A stretch of 64,000 nt of DNA from the NCBI GenBank assembly GCA_958009085.1, contig OY253672.1:1054001-1118000 (forward strand), in the 5' to 3' direction. This stretch comes from Protoeuglena noctilucae (Eukaryota; Chlorophyta; Pedinophyceae; Marsupiomonadales; Marsupiomonadaceae). The notes below the pieces were generated by a model. That model had not been told where the DNA came from, did no database searches, and saw only the letters and a list, made by a program, of their open reading frames with translations. Made by a program: the position numbers and the translations under genes. This document shows positions 9,324 through 20,770 of this stretch, one piece after another; position 1 is the stretch's first letter, and each line of letters starts with the position of its first letter.

Positions 9324-12300
9324 TCACCAGTCGAGGGTCTGCGACCCGCTTTCTGCCCCACCCCCGTGCCCCTGCGAGGCACGGCTGTCCCCGCAGCTAC
9401 TGCCCCCGCCCCTCCCGGCACCCCACTGAACCGCGGCGGTGGCCTCAGGGGACCCCGCATCCACCGCGCCCTCGCTCTCGCACCCACCCCCACCCCGTGG
9501 CGGCGCGCATGGCGGCGCCGCCTGCACCATCTCCACCTCCCGTGGCTCGGCACGGCACCCCGTCCGGCCCCCAGCGCCGCTGGTGCCCCCCACGCTCTGC
9601 GCCGCCTCCGCGCCAGCCTGCCCGCGGATCAGCGCCGTCACTTCCGGGCTCGGCTCCACCGGCGGCATATGCGCCACTTGCCTGCAGAGGTGAGGGAAAC
9701 GCAACCACTCAACTTACACCCCTCGCCTCGCGCCAAAGCACCCCAACAGGCAGTCCCCGACATCTCAGCTTCCCCTCGCATGCACCAGTCCCTGCCAGTC
9801 CCTCAAGCGCGTCCCTCGCCTGTACCGCTCCACTTCCTTCAGGGCGTCTCTCAGCAGAGGTGCCCCACCCACGCCGGCAGGGGCGCTGGGCCCCTCCTGC
9901 GCCCGCGACCACCCCACGGGCGCCTCGCTGAACATCCGCAGCACCGCAGACACGTCGCGGGCGCTGCTGGGCTCGCGGCCCGGTCCCGCTACGGCCGAGG
10001 CGCCACGCGGTGCGTCGTGCACCGACGCGGGCGCCGGCCCCTGCCCCCCGGGGCCCACTAAGGCAGGGCCCGCGAGGGGCGCCGCCACGGCACTGCGGGC
10101 ATGTCCCGCCGTGGACCCCGGGTGCGGCGCGGCGTCCTCCAGGTCGAAGGGCATGGCCGCGTCCTCCCCGTCCACCTCCATCACCGCGCTCTGCCGGGCG
10201 CCCGACCGGGCCCGGAAGTGGGGGCTGGCCGTGGAGGTGGGCGTCCCCGAGGCCTGCAGCGCGCCGCCCGGGGGCCCCTCTCCCATCGAAACAGACGCCT
10301 GGGACGCCTCGCGGGACCGAAGGGAACGCCCCAGGGCCGCGCTTGACGGCCGGCCGAAGGAGGGCATCTGCAGCATGGAGCCCACGTGGGGGGAGGACCC
10401 CGCGCCGGAGAGCAGCTGCGGGGAGTAGGCGTAGCGCGGGGTGCTGCCCGTCGGGGCCATGGACCCGCGGGACCAGCTGGCCGCAATGTCGATGGCCCCA
10501 GGAGGGCGCGGTCCGGACGAGGGGTGGCCGCTCATCCCGGCGGACGAGGGCGACGCGTCCGGGCCGCGGGTGGGCGCCGCGGGGGAGCTCGACATGCGCG
10601 ACGACGCCCCTGCGGTTGCGAAAAAGAGGTGGGGCGACGCGGTGGGTGAGGAGGCCCCAGTGCGGGGGCAGAGTGGTGAGGTGGAAAGGATACAAGTAGT
10701 CATGGCCAGGCGGGTATCAGATTAAAAGCAGTCAGCAATGCGCAGGACAGGGCCAGAGGTCAGAGGGAGGCTCACCCACAGATGCGGGCTCGATGGCTCG
10801 GAAGCCGCCCCCAGGGAGGCCGCCTGTGCCTGGGGCATCGCCGGGGAAGGCTTGCGGGGCCGAGACGGGCGGCGCGGGTGCTGGGAGGCGCTCGGCGGGC
10901 GCGCGGAGTGGCCCGGCGGCGAGGGCCAGCTCGGGGCGGGCGGCGAGGCCCGGGCTGGGGGCGGAGGATGGGAAGAGGCCCGACGGGTCGTTGGCGGCGT
11001 GGGGCGGGGTGTCCTTGGAAATGGCGCCTGGGAGGGCCGGTGCCAGTGGCCTGTCCTCCCCGTCGCCTGCAGGCACGTGCCGGCACGTGGGCGTCGTGAG
11101 ACAAAGCTCCCTTTCGCGCGCTTGAGTATGTGGGCCCAGCAGCCGCGACGCACCTTGCCGGCGGGCCAGCTGGCCGAGGTCGTTCGCGGACAGGCTGCTG
11201 CGCGCGGTGGGCTGCGGCTGGACGGGTGCCGCGGCGGGCGGTGCCGCCCCCGCCTGTGCCACAAAGCCCCTCTGGATCTGCGCCGGCTGGTTGATGGACG
11301 GCGTGGCGGGGCGCGCGGGGCCCGCCGGGGCGGTGGGCGTGGCTCGCGACGGGGCGCTCTCCCCATGCCTGGGCCCCACACCGCCTACGTCGGGGCGGCC
11401 GGCCCCAGCCCCAGCCCCAGCTGCATCCTGCAGTGGGTGGTGCTCCCAGGCGCGCGCTTCCCGAGCGGCGGGCGCAGCGCTTTGCCCCGTAAACGGCCTC
11501 GCCGACGACGAGTGCAGGGACTGCTGCGACTGCTGCGAGGCCGTCATGTGAGCGGAGGCGGGGCGCGACCAGGCCGTGGGCGCCGCGGGCCGTGCACCCG
11601 CCAGCGAGGGCCCGTGGGGGACGCCGCGGTCGTGGGAGCCGTGCGGGTGCGCCGCGACGTGGCCGTGCGGGCCGGAAGAGGACGCGGGCGACGAGGAAGG
11701 GGTCGTGGAGCGCAGGTAGTCACCGTGGCGTGATGCGTGCCCTGCGTGGGGGGGGCTGGGCGCCCGCGGTCGGGCCCCGCAAAGCGCCTCTCGCGCAACC
11801 GTGCCGGGGGCCGCGAGCCGCGAGCCTCACCTGTGGGAGGGAGGGCCAGGCGCATGCCCTGCACGTACTGGAGGCCCACACACACGGCGCCCGACTGCGT
11901 CTCGACGGGTTGGAACTGGAAGGCCACCATGGTCGAGCCCGGACGCTGCTGCGAGGGGGGAGACGAGAAGCCCCGCGCGGGCGTCTGCGACCCGGCCTGG
12001 GGCACTGGAAACACGGCCTGGGCCACGGCGGATGCGTCGGCCTTCTCCAGCACGCGGAAGCACACACGGCAGGAGCCCTGGGCCCGTAACGCCACCTCTT
12101 GGCTGGTCCTGCAGGGAGGGCGGGGTTGTGTCGCGCCGGCGGGGGGAGGCGGGGCATGCCAGGCGGGGGCGGGCGGGCGGCGCTCGCCTGTGCGCTGGGA
12201 GCAGGGGCAGCATGCAGCAGAGGGAGCGCAGCAATATAATCATCCTCTTGTACACGCCCGACTCCTGCCGCGCCGCCTGCTGCCGCGCGCTGAGCGTGGG

Positions 12301-13353
12301 GTCCGACGTGGCCCGCCCCAGGCCCACCGTGCACGTGCCCACATACTGCGTGGGCGTCGGGGCGGGCGCGTCGGGTGCCGCGGGGGCACGTGCGGTGGGA
12401 CGGAGGGCCGAAGCGAGGTCGGACGAGAGCCGGGGCGCGACGCGACGCGGCGGCACCTGCAGAACCCAGCGCTCGAGGACCACCTCGTCAACGACGTCGG
12501 CATGCTCCCCCTGGCGCTGCAGCAAGACCTGGGAGAAGCGGGGAGGCGACGCGTTGGTTTATCCGCAGGCGGACACGGAAAGCCGCGTGCCCTTCGGGTA
12601 GCGCGCGAGGCGCGGCGCGGGCATCCTCGTCACGCGCCCTAGGCAGGGTGGGTCGACGCGCGTCGCCGGGGGCGCTCGCCTCAAAAACAATAGGATTGGC
12701 GACGTCTTGTCTCCAAGCGTCCAGAATCTTGGCCAGGGGCACGGACTCGTCGACGTCCAGGTTGAACTGCGGGGGAGGCAGGGAGCCTGTTCGACACTCG
12801 ACAGGCCCCTCGCGGCCCCGGACACGCCTAGCGGTGGGGCCGCACGCAGCGCATTTCGACCCAAGATGGCTGCCGTGCCGGCGTCCGGGCCGTCGCGCCG
12901 CGCCAGGCGCATTTCGGATGGGGCCGAGGGGGCTCGCGCTTCGGTGCCCCGGGGAGGGGACTCTGCGCGTCCGGACGCCCGCATCTCGTGTGTCCGAAAA
13001 CAACAAGCTCAAATCCATCGATGAGAGTCGCCACGGCCCGTCGCGGGCGCGCGGGGCCTCGCCCGGAAACGAGCCCAGGGTTCGTTCGACTTTCGCCCAA
13101 ATGCCGGGGCAGGAGGGCCCCCCGCCGCGCGACATCTCGCCTGTCGCTCGTATTCGCAACCGCAACCCCGCGCTCGCCGCAATTCTCCGCTGCGGCCTGC
13201 GTGCTCCGCCCTCACCCAAGCTCGGCCCTTCTTGTCCTTCCCGGGCTTGAAGGGCGCGAGGGAGGACGCCGGGATGCGGTCAAGGGCCACCAGTTGCGTC
13301 AGCTTCGAGAAGAACTCGAAGACGATTTGGCCCAGGCGCCCCTCCCCGCTCAT
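9324..13353 (-). CDS. ATG13: Autophagy-related protein 13
   Basis: ATG13 is the regulatory partner of the ATG1 kinase at the start of autophagy. Eight exons (13216-13353, 12680-12766, 12188-12528, 11831-12108, 11154-11741, 10776-11066, 9820-10609, 9324-9681) sum to 2,871 nt and 956 residues. The N-terminal HORMA-type domain (about residues 1-240) shows IVFEFFSKLTQLVALDRIP, VVLERWVLQ, then ESGVYKRMIILLRSLCCMLP, close to the family's VYK.xIVLxRSL block, and a second half ending in QYVQGMRLALP. The rest is long, disordered and Pro/Ser/Ala-rich, with a short MPFDLEDA motif and DALKEVERYR near the C-terminus as in plant ATG13. Introns 2, 3 and 7 have GC donors (gag|gcgagc, cag|gcgagc, cag|gcgagg). 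At 956 residues it is longer than most plant members because of the disordered region. Confidence 0.88.
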
Positions 13354-13613
13354 CGCCCGCGCCTGTACCCCAGACGCGCCTTTTCGGCGATTCCTCCGGC
13401 CATCTCGATATTCAACAGGCTCACTGTTTCTAGATGTGCAGGACGGCACGCGCGCGGGGGGGAGTATAAACGCGAGGGGCGCAGGCAGTCCGACGCCGAC
13501 GCTTCACATCCGACGTCAGGGCCACCTGGGCGCTCCTAGCCGCCATAGCCACGCGGCCGCGGCGTAAAGGCGAACGCTATCGCGCCAAGCGGCGTTTCGC
13601 CGCCAGCAAGTCT

Positions 13614-14212
13614 TCACTTGCAGTACTTGTCGTGCTTGACCGCGGACCGCATGTCTAGCCGTTCGCTGGCCGTCTTCCCCGTCACCTTCTTGTCGTAGCC
13701 GTGGAGGATCTCTGGAGCTGGTCGGTACGATGAGCCCCACGGGGTACTCCTCGCCTTCGTCTCCTTGATGCGCTGCAGGAACCGCGCAATGGCTCGGGCC
13801 GTTGGCAAAAGCGCTTCCGTGCAGGCCCGTGGAGCAGGCTCACGTTGCCAGGATCACATAGGATACACCGCAGCGACGCGAGCAAAGCAAAATGGGGCGT
13901 GGCGGCACCTGCGCCTCGAACCCAAAGGCCTCCTCGTACGTCTTGCCCGTCTGCACGTCGACCATGGCCGGGTTCAGGCTCTTGTCAGCTTGACCCGCGA
14001 CATCGTTCCCTTCCTGACCTTCCTGGACAACCTTTACGGCCTGCTTCTTCTTCTTCTGCGTTCAATCGCCACGGAAACTCAGCTCACTCTCTGCTCTCGC
14101 TCGCGTGCCCCACACCGGGCCAACGGGACTGCTGGTCCGCACACACCTTCACAACGCCGTCTTTCGTCACTCGCTCCCCCCCTTTCAGCTTCAGTGCCCC
14201 TCCGATGGGCAT
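13614..14212 (-). CDS. Small basic protein, FAM32A-like
   Basis: Three exons (14147-14212, 13909-14055, 13614-13772) join to 372 nt and 123 residues. The N-terminus has GALKLKGGERV followed, across intron 1, by a VVKKKKKQ lysine run, the arrangement seen in FAM32A/DUF1754 nuclear proteins. The C-terminal half reads KTYEEAFGFEAQRIKETKA, STPWGSSYRPAPEILHGYDK and ends ERLDMRSAVKHDKYCK. I recall this block from algal FAM32A-like proteins but could not verify that; it differs from the animal C-terminus. The exon chain is well supported because all junctions keep frame and the protein is compact and charged. The function is unknown; FAM32A is a spliceosome-associated protein in animals. It is divergent from FHIT with 219 bp between starts. 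Confidence 0.72.
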
Positions 14213-14431
14213 GGTACTCGGCCCGGACGGGCCCTTTGAGCAGCTGCTCGACCCGGTGGCTGTGCGAATGGCCAATTCCGCGACGGGAAGTCGGGATTAT
14301 TTGCTGGGGACCGTTTTCTCGCGCGGGAAGATCCGGACCAGGAGGCAGATGCAAGGAGTCAGGCGCGCGTCAGGGGCCAGAAGCTCGCCCGTGAGGATCT
14401 GAGGCGCGCCAGCTCGTCTGCCAGATGCAGA

Positions 14432-15308
14432 ATGCTCCTGGTACGGTGCGGCATGCTCAGCGCAAAGCTACCGCGCCTGTTTGCGAGCCTCCCCAAGCGG
14501 GCATCGCCCGCCTGCCGCACGATGGCCACGCTGCTGCCCTGGGACCAAGTGCCCGAGGAAGGAGTGAAGTTTGCGCAGTGGTGAGTCGGTAGGATCGATC
14601 ATCTGGGAGGCTATTGCCGGCGTTTGGGTGCTGCGATCGAGCATTCCCCTTTTCACAGGCCCATCGGCAAGGGGGAGATCTTCGCGCACAGCGCTCTGAC
14701 CTTCGCGTTCGTGAACTTGAAGCCCATCGTTCCGGGCCACGTGCTGCTGTCGCCCAAGCGCCCCGCGCCGCGATTCCAGGACCTGACTCCCGAGGCGAGC
14801 CCGGCTCATGCGCAGCGAACCCGGGATCTCACATCGGGCATTGCAGCTGACGGCATGGACTCGGTGGCGAGCGTTTGCGGGCTCTCCGACCGTCCGCAGG
14901 AGACGGCGGACCTGTGGCAGATGGCGCAGCTCGTCGCCCAGCGCATCGAGCCCCACTACGGGTGCTCGAGCGCCACGTTCGCGATGCAGGACGGCCCCGA
15001 GGCGGGCCAGACCGTCGCGCACGTCCATATCCACCTGCTGCCCCGGAAGAACGGCCAGTTCGCCAAGGCACGCGCAGCGAGAGGGGCGGCGCCGGGATGC
15101 AGGCAGCACTCGCCAAGCGAACCGGCACCCGCGTGCGCGGCCGCAGAACGACGAGGTGTACGACAAGATTGAGGAGAACGAGGCGGAGCTGGGCAAACCC
15201 GCGCACGAGCCGCTGACCAAGGGGATGGACGCGGACGAGGAGCGCAAGCCGAGGACGCGCGAGGAGATGAGGCAGGAGGCCGCCGAGCTCCGGAAACTGT
15301 TCTATTGA
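14432..15308 (+). CDS. FHIT: FHIT-type diadenosine triphosphate hydrolase (HIT family)
   Basis: FHIT cleaves Ap3A to AMP and ADP. Four exons (14432-14580, 14659-14794, 14900-15067, 15147-15308) sum to 615 nt and 204 residues. Landmarks are [20 protein letters not shown], the family signature [19 protein letters not shown] with the HxHxH catalytic histidine triad, LLPRKNGQF, and the C-terminal [12 protein letters not shown] helix. Relative to animal FHIT (about 147 residues) there is an N-terminal extension of roughly 45 residues ([17 protein letters not shown]...), Arg/Leu/Ala/Ser-rich with no acidic residue in its first 30, that resembles an organelle-targeting peptide. A second Met at residue 31 could give a cytosolic form. 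Introns 2 and 3 have GC donors (gag|gcgagc and aag|gcacgc). The stop is 77 bp from the convergent sulfate-binding protein gene. Confidence 0.93.
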
Positions 15309-15385
15309 ACGCGCTCGGTCCGCGACGCGTGACCAGCGCTCGCGCCGAGTGCACGTCGGCCGTCCCCGCCGCGGGCGGTCGACCG

Positions 15386-17319
15386 TCACCGGTGCTTGGT
15401 GAGCCCGAGGCCCTGGCGCTGCATCTCCAGGCGGATGACGCCCACCTCCTCCTGGACGCGGTCCAGCAGCGTCTTGGGGTCGAAGAGCTTCTTTTGGGCG
15501 GCCTGCGTGTGGCGGAGGGGAGCAACTCGCTCTCCGCAGCGCAGCACTCTGCCCACCTTGTTGGGCGGCAAGGGCCGCGCGCGCGTTGCGTGCGACCCGA
15601 CCGCCCGACACATGCGCAGGCTCGCTGGCGTCCCGAGGGTACGCCTGTGCGCCTGTGCAGCTGACTTCTCTCACCTTCCACCCGCCGAGCTTGCCGTCGA
15701 CGGTCCACGGGGAGACCTTGGGCATTCCGGCCTCGACCTGCTCCTTGAGAATCGCCGGGTTGACGGACCGGAAGCCCCATTTTCCAAACTCCCGCTGCGC
15801 CTCGTCCGAGTAGAGGAACCTGGGCGTGCACGCGGGGCTTTTGCACTTGCTTCGTGTGCTAGAGGTGGGTGACGACAAGTCACCCAGCGCTGGCATGCCC
15901 CGTCTGCCGGCGGCCAGGGGCGCCTATCTCGCGGCGCCCCTGTCGCCGGCATTTTTGGCACGGGGGAGGTCTGGCCCGCCGCTCCCGTGCCCCCACAGCC
16001 GTTTTCGTCGGGTGCGTGCCTCGATTGCGCAGCTCGCTTGCCGCGCCGCACCTGATGAATGCCTCCGCGGCCTCCCTGACCTCGGCCCCCCGGGAGTCGA
16101 CGACGCTGTCGACGAGGGCGATGGGGTTCTCGACCACCACGTTGTTAGCCGGCACAACGTGGGGCAACACCTTGGAAGCCGTCCGCGGCGATCGCCCCAG
16201 CATCCAGTTGGTCACGATCACCTCGTTCTCGTACGTCAGCAGGCAGTCCCCGACCCCCTGCTTGTAGAAGGCATCTGCGAGCAAGCCCACGCGCAGTCAG
16301 GTACGCCCATCGGCCCATCCGGCGTCACCGGGCAGGCACGCGCGGTGCGGGCCTTACCTGAGGCCTCCCGGGTGTCCCTGGGCTGGATGGGCACCTGGAC
16401 GAACACCTGCTTGACAAAGTCCTCCGCCTGCTGGTCGCCCTGCACGGGAGCGGGGGCGGATAGGAGTTAAAAGACTTGCACTTGCTTCCAACGATCGCAG
16501 CGCGGGGTGCCGGGACGCATGCACAGTGTCACCTGAGCCATCTTGTGTCCCCAGAGCGCCAGGAAGTTCCACCGAGCTCCCCCCGCAGTCTTGGGGTTGG
16601 CGCAGACCGTGAACACGTCAGGGCGCGCCAAGTCCCCCCAGTCCTTGACCCCCTTCGGATTGCCCTTCCTCGTCACGATGGCCACGACAGACTGCGGGAG
16701 CGGGGCCGATGCCGGTTGCGGACCGGCGGCCCTGGCAGGGCGGGATGGGTCAGAGGGGCATGCGTGGCTCGCACCATGGAGATGACAGAGCTGTAAGGGA
16801 AGCGCTTCTCCCAACCCTGGCGGATGAGCCCCGCGTCGGCGATCTTCTGAATGTCGATCGGCAGCGCCAAGGCCACGATGTCCGCGGGCAGGCCATCAAT
16901 CACGGCCCGCGACTGGGGACAGAGGGCGGGGGCAGGCGTCGCGTCCCCGCCCGCCTCGGCGGAGGAGCTCCTGCGCAGCAACAAGAACGGTTTCGAGCGG
17001 CGCGGGGAGCACTTACCTGCGTCCCCGAACCCGCGAAGGTGAGCCGCCAGGCCACGGATCGACCCGTCTGCTCCTGGTACATCTTGCTGAACATCTTGGT
17101 GAGCTTCACGTACGCCATCTTCGTGACAGCGAAAGATGCCAGGGTCAGCACGATTGGCTGGTCGGCCTTCCGGCGCTTCTCCTTGTCCGCCTCGCCAATC
17201 AACGCCAACTCGTTCCACCCGCCCCCGCCTCCCCCGCCTCCCCCGCCGCCGCCGCCCACCGAGCCCGGGGGCGGCCATCCTCCCCCCTCCATTCCGAGCC
17301 ATGACGAAGCATCGCCCAT
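15386..17319 (-). CDS. SBP: Chloroplast sulfate-binding protein (SulP-complex Sbp type)
   Basis: This is a bacterial-type sulfate/thiosulfate-binding protein encoded in the nucleus, as in the Chlamydomonas chloroplast-envelope sulfate transporter (SulP, SulP2, Sabc, Sbp). Exons: 17017-17319, 16775-16912, 16533-16691, 16358-16439, 16052-16274, 15675-15819, 15386-15502 (1,167 nt, 388 residues). Landmarks: FAGSGTQSRAVIDGLPADIV, TRKGNPKGVKDWGDL, NPKTAGGARWNFLALWG, QGVGDCLLTYENEV, VVENPIALVDSVVD, FLYSDEAQREFGKWGFRSVN. A run of about 13 glycines (near 17230-17270) precedes the mature domain. The start is uncertain: an upstream exon from an ATG at 17670 can be joined through a 90-base intron (donor near 17410, acceptor near 17322) in frame, and would add a transit-peptide-like leader. 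It is convergent with FHIT and divergent from the DUF89 gene. Confidence 0.9.
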
Positions 17320-17898
17320 GCCTGCGCGTGCGGGCGAAGCTCACAGCAGTCACAGCGACTGGCGGCTTGCTCGGCAGCCCCGTGGCTCTGCGCGGCCGTT
17401 CCGCGTCGCACCGATGGACGGCCCGATGGACATGAACGACGTGAACACTAGACCTCGAGACCAGGCGCCCGAGTTGGACGAATGGGCCGCCTCGTCCCCT
17501 CGTCCAGCCCCCTCTGGCTCCTCCGATGGCCCCGCGCCCCCGACGCACGCCCGTTGGGCGGCGTGGCACACGTGCCTCGCAGCGGACGGCTGCGCATAGC
17601 CATGTCTGCCAGCGGCCCCGCCGCGCTGGCGCGGGGTCGCGCGAGCGGCCTGCAAACCGGCGCTGGCCATCAGAGCATCATCGTTCTACTTGGCGGGTCA
17701 GTGTGGGTGGGTCCAGCGTCTTCATGCGAGCAGCGCCATCTGGCCAGCGTAGCCCGCATGTCCGCTGACAAAAAAACCATCTGACTGGGGATGCCCCGTG
17801 CCATTTGCCAGCCAGGCCCTGGACGATAGTGCGGCGATGGCATCGCCAACACTCAGTTATTGCACAGGGACACCGCCAGGCAAGACTGTCGTGGCAAG

Positions 17899-19396
17899 AT
17901 GGGAGACGAAAGCGTCCCGTTCCCCCTCCTCGCGGACCCCACGTCTTATGACCCGTGCACGCTGGATTACGTGGCGATGGAGGCCCAGGGACTTCCAGGA
18001 AACAGGGAATGGATCGAAGTGTTTCGCAAGGTGACGCGCGCCCCTGGAGCCAGCCCTGCGCCGGGGGAAAAAAGCGTCGTGCCATCAGTCCGTTCCTCCG
18101 CGCCCGCAGAGCATCCCATCGTTTGAGAAGAAGGTTGCGACGGACTCTTCATTATCGCCAGAAGCACGAGCGCAGACGGCTTCGGAATTCGCCTCGCGGT
18201 TCGGCGAGATCCTGGACACCCTGCTGCAGGACCCGAGCAGCCCTGTGCCTGGGCTCGAGGACGGCCCGGGTCCGCTCCGTCTGGACTGCGTCAGGCTCTG
18301 GTGAGACATGTTAAGGGGGCGTAGGCTGCACCATGTAGCGACTGCATCTGCACAGCATCCGCATGCCCATCCGTCTGCAGTCGCATCCGGGAGGACCTGC
18401 TTCGTGGTCTGGGGGTGAAGGACGCCTTTAAGAGCGTCAAAGAACAGGAGAACAAGCTCGCCCTCGCCGTGCTGCCCTCCGTGTTGCGGGAGCTGGACAG
18501 CTTGGACGGGGACAGCGAACGGGGGCTGGTACGGTGCTGCCCCGCCCCTTTGGCTGATTGCACCGAGCTGCCAGGCAGCGGCCAAAGGCGAGGTCTCTGC
18601 CCGTCCACCCTCGCAGGCGCTGTTGCGGGGCGTGTTTGCAGGGAACATCTTTGACCTGGGTGCAGCTGCCACCGCCGAGATGTACGACAGCCATCAGCGT
18701 GACGGGGAGGGGCACGCGTCCGCCTCGGCACGGATGTTCGACGCTGCCCGCACGTCCCTGCTCCCGAGGCCCTGGGTGGTGGATGACGCGGACCAGGTGA
18801 GCCCCGGCAAGGGACCGTGACAGCACTCGGTGCACAGCGCAGCACTCCAACGGCCAACCATGGGGCCGCCGCGTGGGCCTTCGCAGGCTGCCGCGGCGCT
18901 GGTGTCGGGTCGTTACCGGAAGGCGCTGATGTTTGTCGACAACGCGGGGGCGGACTTGGTGCTGGGAATGGTGCCCCTGGCAAGGGAGCTGGTGCGGCGG
19001 GGGGCGTCCGTGGCGCTGTGCTGCAACACCCTCCCGTCCATCAACGACGTGACGGCCGAGGAGGTGGCCGCGCTGCTGCCGGAGCTCGCGCGTGCCGACA
19101 GCGTGATTGACGAGGCTGTGCGGTCGGGGCGGCTGTCAGTGGTGTCCGACGGCTCCGACCTGCCCGTCATCGACCTGCGCCGGGGATCGCGCGCGCTGGC
19201 GGAGGCCGCAACGGGCGCTGACTTGGTCGTCCTGGAGGGCATGGGCCGTGCCATCGAGACCAACTTGCGCGCCGCATTCACGGTCGACAGCCTCAAGGTG
19301 GGGATGATCAAGCACCCCGAGGTGGCCCAGAGCCTCGGGGGTCGACTGTACGACTGCGTGTGCAAGTTCGACTCTGTCACCGCGACGCGAGACTGA
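17899..19396 (+). CDS. DUF89 damage-control phosphatase (At2g17340 type)
   Basis: DUF89/ARMT1-like metal-dependent phosphatases remove damaged or excess phospho-metabolites; the plant single-domain group resembles the C-terminal domain of PANK4 (4'-phosphopantetheine phosphatase). Five exons (17899-18030, 18110-18300, 18381-18528, 18617-18796, 18887-19396) sum to 1,161 nt and 386 residues. Seen motifs: LLRGVFAGNIFDLGA, PWVVDDADQ, ALMFVDNAGADLVLGMVPLA with the metal-binding Asp-Asn and second Asp, LCCNTLPSINDVT, GSDLPVIDLRRGS, LVVLEGMGRAIETNL, KHPEVAQSLGGRLYDCVCKF. All introns are GT-AG. The stop is only 12 bases from the convergent stop of the PHR2-like gene, so their 3' untranslated regions must overlap. 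Confidence 0.93.
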
Positions 19397-19408
19397 CGGC
19401 GGATGCTA

Positions 19409-20770
19409 CTAGCACGGCTGCGGCGACGGCAGCGCTAGGGGGGACGCAGGGGGCGCTTGCTGACTCCGCGCCGCCGCTGCCTTTGCGGCTGTCCACTTGA
19501 GGAGGTCGCGCCACAGCAGCTCCCTCTCGAGCCACTGGCACATCGTGGACCGCCGGGCGCCCACTTTCTGGAACCCCCCTGCGGCAGGCCAGGCGAGTCG
19601 TTGAAAAGCGAGACCGGCGAAATCGACCCGGGTGTGGGGCGCTGCAGTTGCGCGTCTCACCTGACGCAGGCGCGCAGAGGCGGCTGTAGAGGTACCGAGG
19701 TGACAGGCACCCGAGCGCCATCCACCTCCCCAGCTCGCCCTGCAGCTTCCCGAGGGCCGACGTGGGCAGCATGGCGCCTGCGTGCACCATCTTCGCCAAC
19801 TCCTCGACCCGACAAAGGGCCTGCGCCTCGCCATGCACCTCGGGTGACGGCCCATCCCAAGCATGGACACGCGTGGCTTCGGCCGATGCCGCCCTCTGCT
19901 CCGGACACAGCTCGTCGAGCGAGGGTACTGGGCCCTGCGCAGGAGCGGAGCAATGCGGTGACAACTGCGTCGCCGTGCCTTGCTACGGTCTCCACTTGGC
20001 GATTGTGGGGACTAGCCGTGGGGGCAAGCGGCGCTCACCATGTCGATGCCTGGGGGCGGGCCCGGGAGCGAGGCTGGTGTCTCTTCGGGGGCCCTCACGC
20101 GCACCCCCGCGACGCTTTCGCGGAAGGACGCGAGGTTAGCGGGCACGCTGGCGGCTTGAAATGGCACATCGTCTGGGTGGAAGAGCGTCCCGTGGCCCAC
20201 CGACTCAAGGCGAGCCCCCGCACGACGCACGGCAGCAGCGAGGGAGCGCTCCGTCCCCGGCTCCGTCGCCGGGTCCGTCGGCCCGCAGACCACACGCCGC
20301 GCTCGCGCCGCCGCCACGAGGCCGGCGAGGACCTCCTCAGCCTTCCCGACACGCACGGCCAGCACGGACCCCACCTGCCCCAGGCGGGCGCGCAGGTCAG
20401 CCACGGCGGCGCGCAAGAGCGACGCACGTGCGCGGGAGGCCCGCAGGCCCGGCTGGGCCGCGGTGCCGAACTCGGCGGCGTCAAACACGAAGACAGGGAG
20501 CAGCGCCGACGCCCCTCGTGCCGCGGCCAGCAAGGCCGCGTTATCGTGCGTCCGGAGGTCGGTCCCTCGAAGCCACAGGACCGTGACCACGCCCGTGGAT
20601 GAGCTCACGCTGGCATCGGGAGAAGCACGGCTGTTATCGGGACCGGGGCAGGGCCGTGTGCGCCGGGCGGGGCCTGGTGTCTGTTGTGCATCGTTAGCGC
20701 AGTTGTCGTGAACGGATTCGAGCTGAGAAACGGAAGAATATTGCGACCTGCGGCGGCATCGCGCGACCAT
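19409..20770 (-). CDS. PHR2: PHR2-like photolyase/cryptochrome-related protein
   Basis: The protein contains the photolyase N-terminal alpha/beta domain (VTVLWLRGTDLRTHDNAALL, LLPVFVFDAAEFG, FHPDDVPF) and the first part of the helical domain (GELGRWMALGCLSPRYLYSR, LERELLWRDLLKW), then ends about 30 residues later. The rest of the FAD-binding region is absent. Plant PHR2 has the same short form, so this is probably a family trait rather than damage. Exons 20039-20770, 19661-19934 and 19409-19578 sum to 1,176 nt and 391 residues. The start at 20770 gives an Arg/Ser-rich N-terminus that could be a transit peptide, but an upstream first exon is possible because the frame stays open to about 21184. 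The tail is Ala/Pro/Ser-rich. It is convergent with the DUF89 gene. Confidence 0.85.

Noticed and set aside
13462-13474. gagtataaacg as a TATA box
   Set aside because: It faces right, where no plus-strand gene starts until 14432; ATG13 is transcribed the other way.
17414-17600. Plus-strand start-like frame MDGPMDMNDVNTRPRD
   Set aside because: It has no matching splice continuation to the DUF89 gene and overlaps the possible first exon of the sulfate-binding protein on the other strand.
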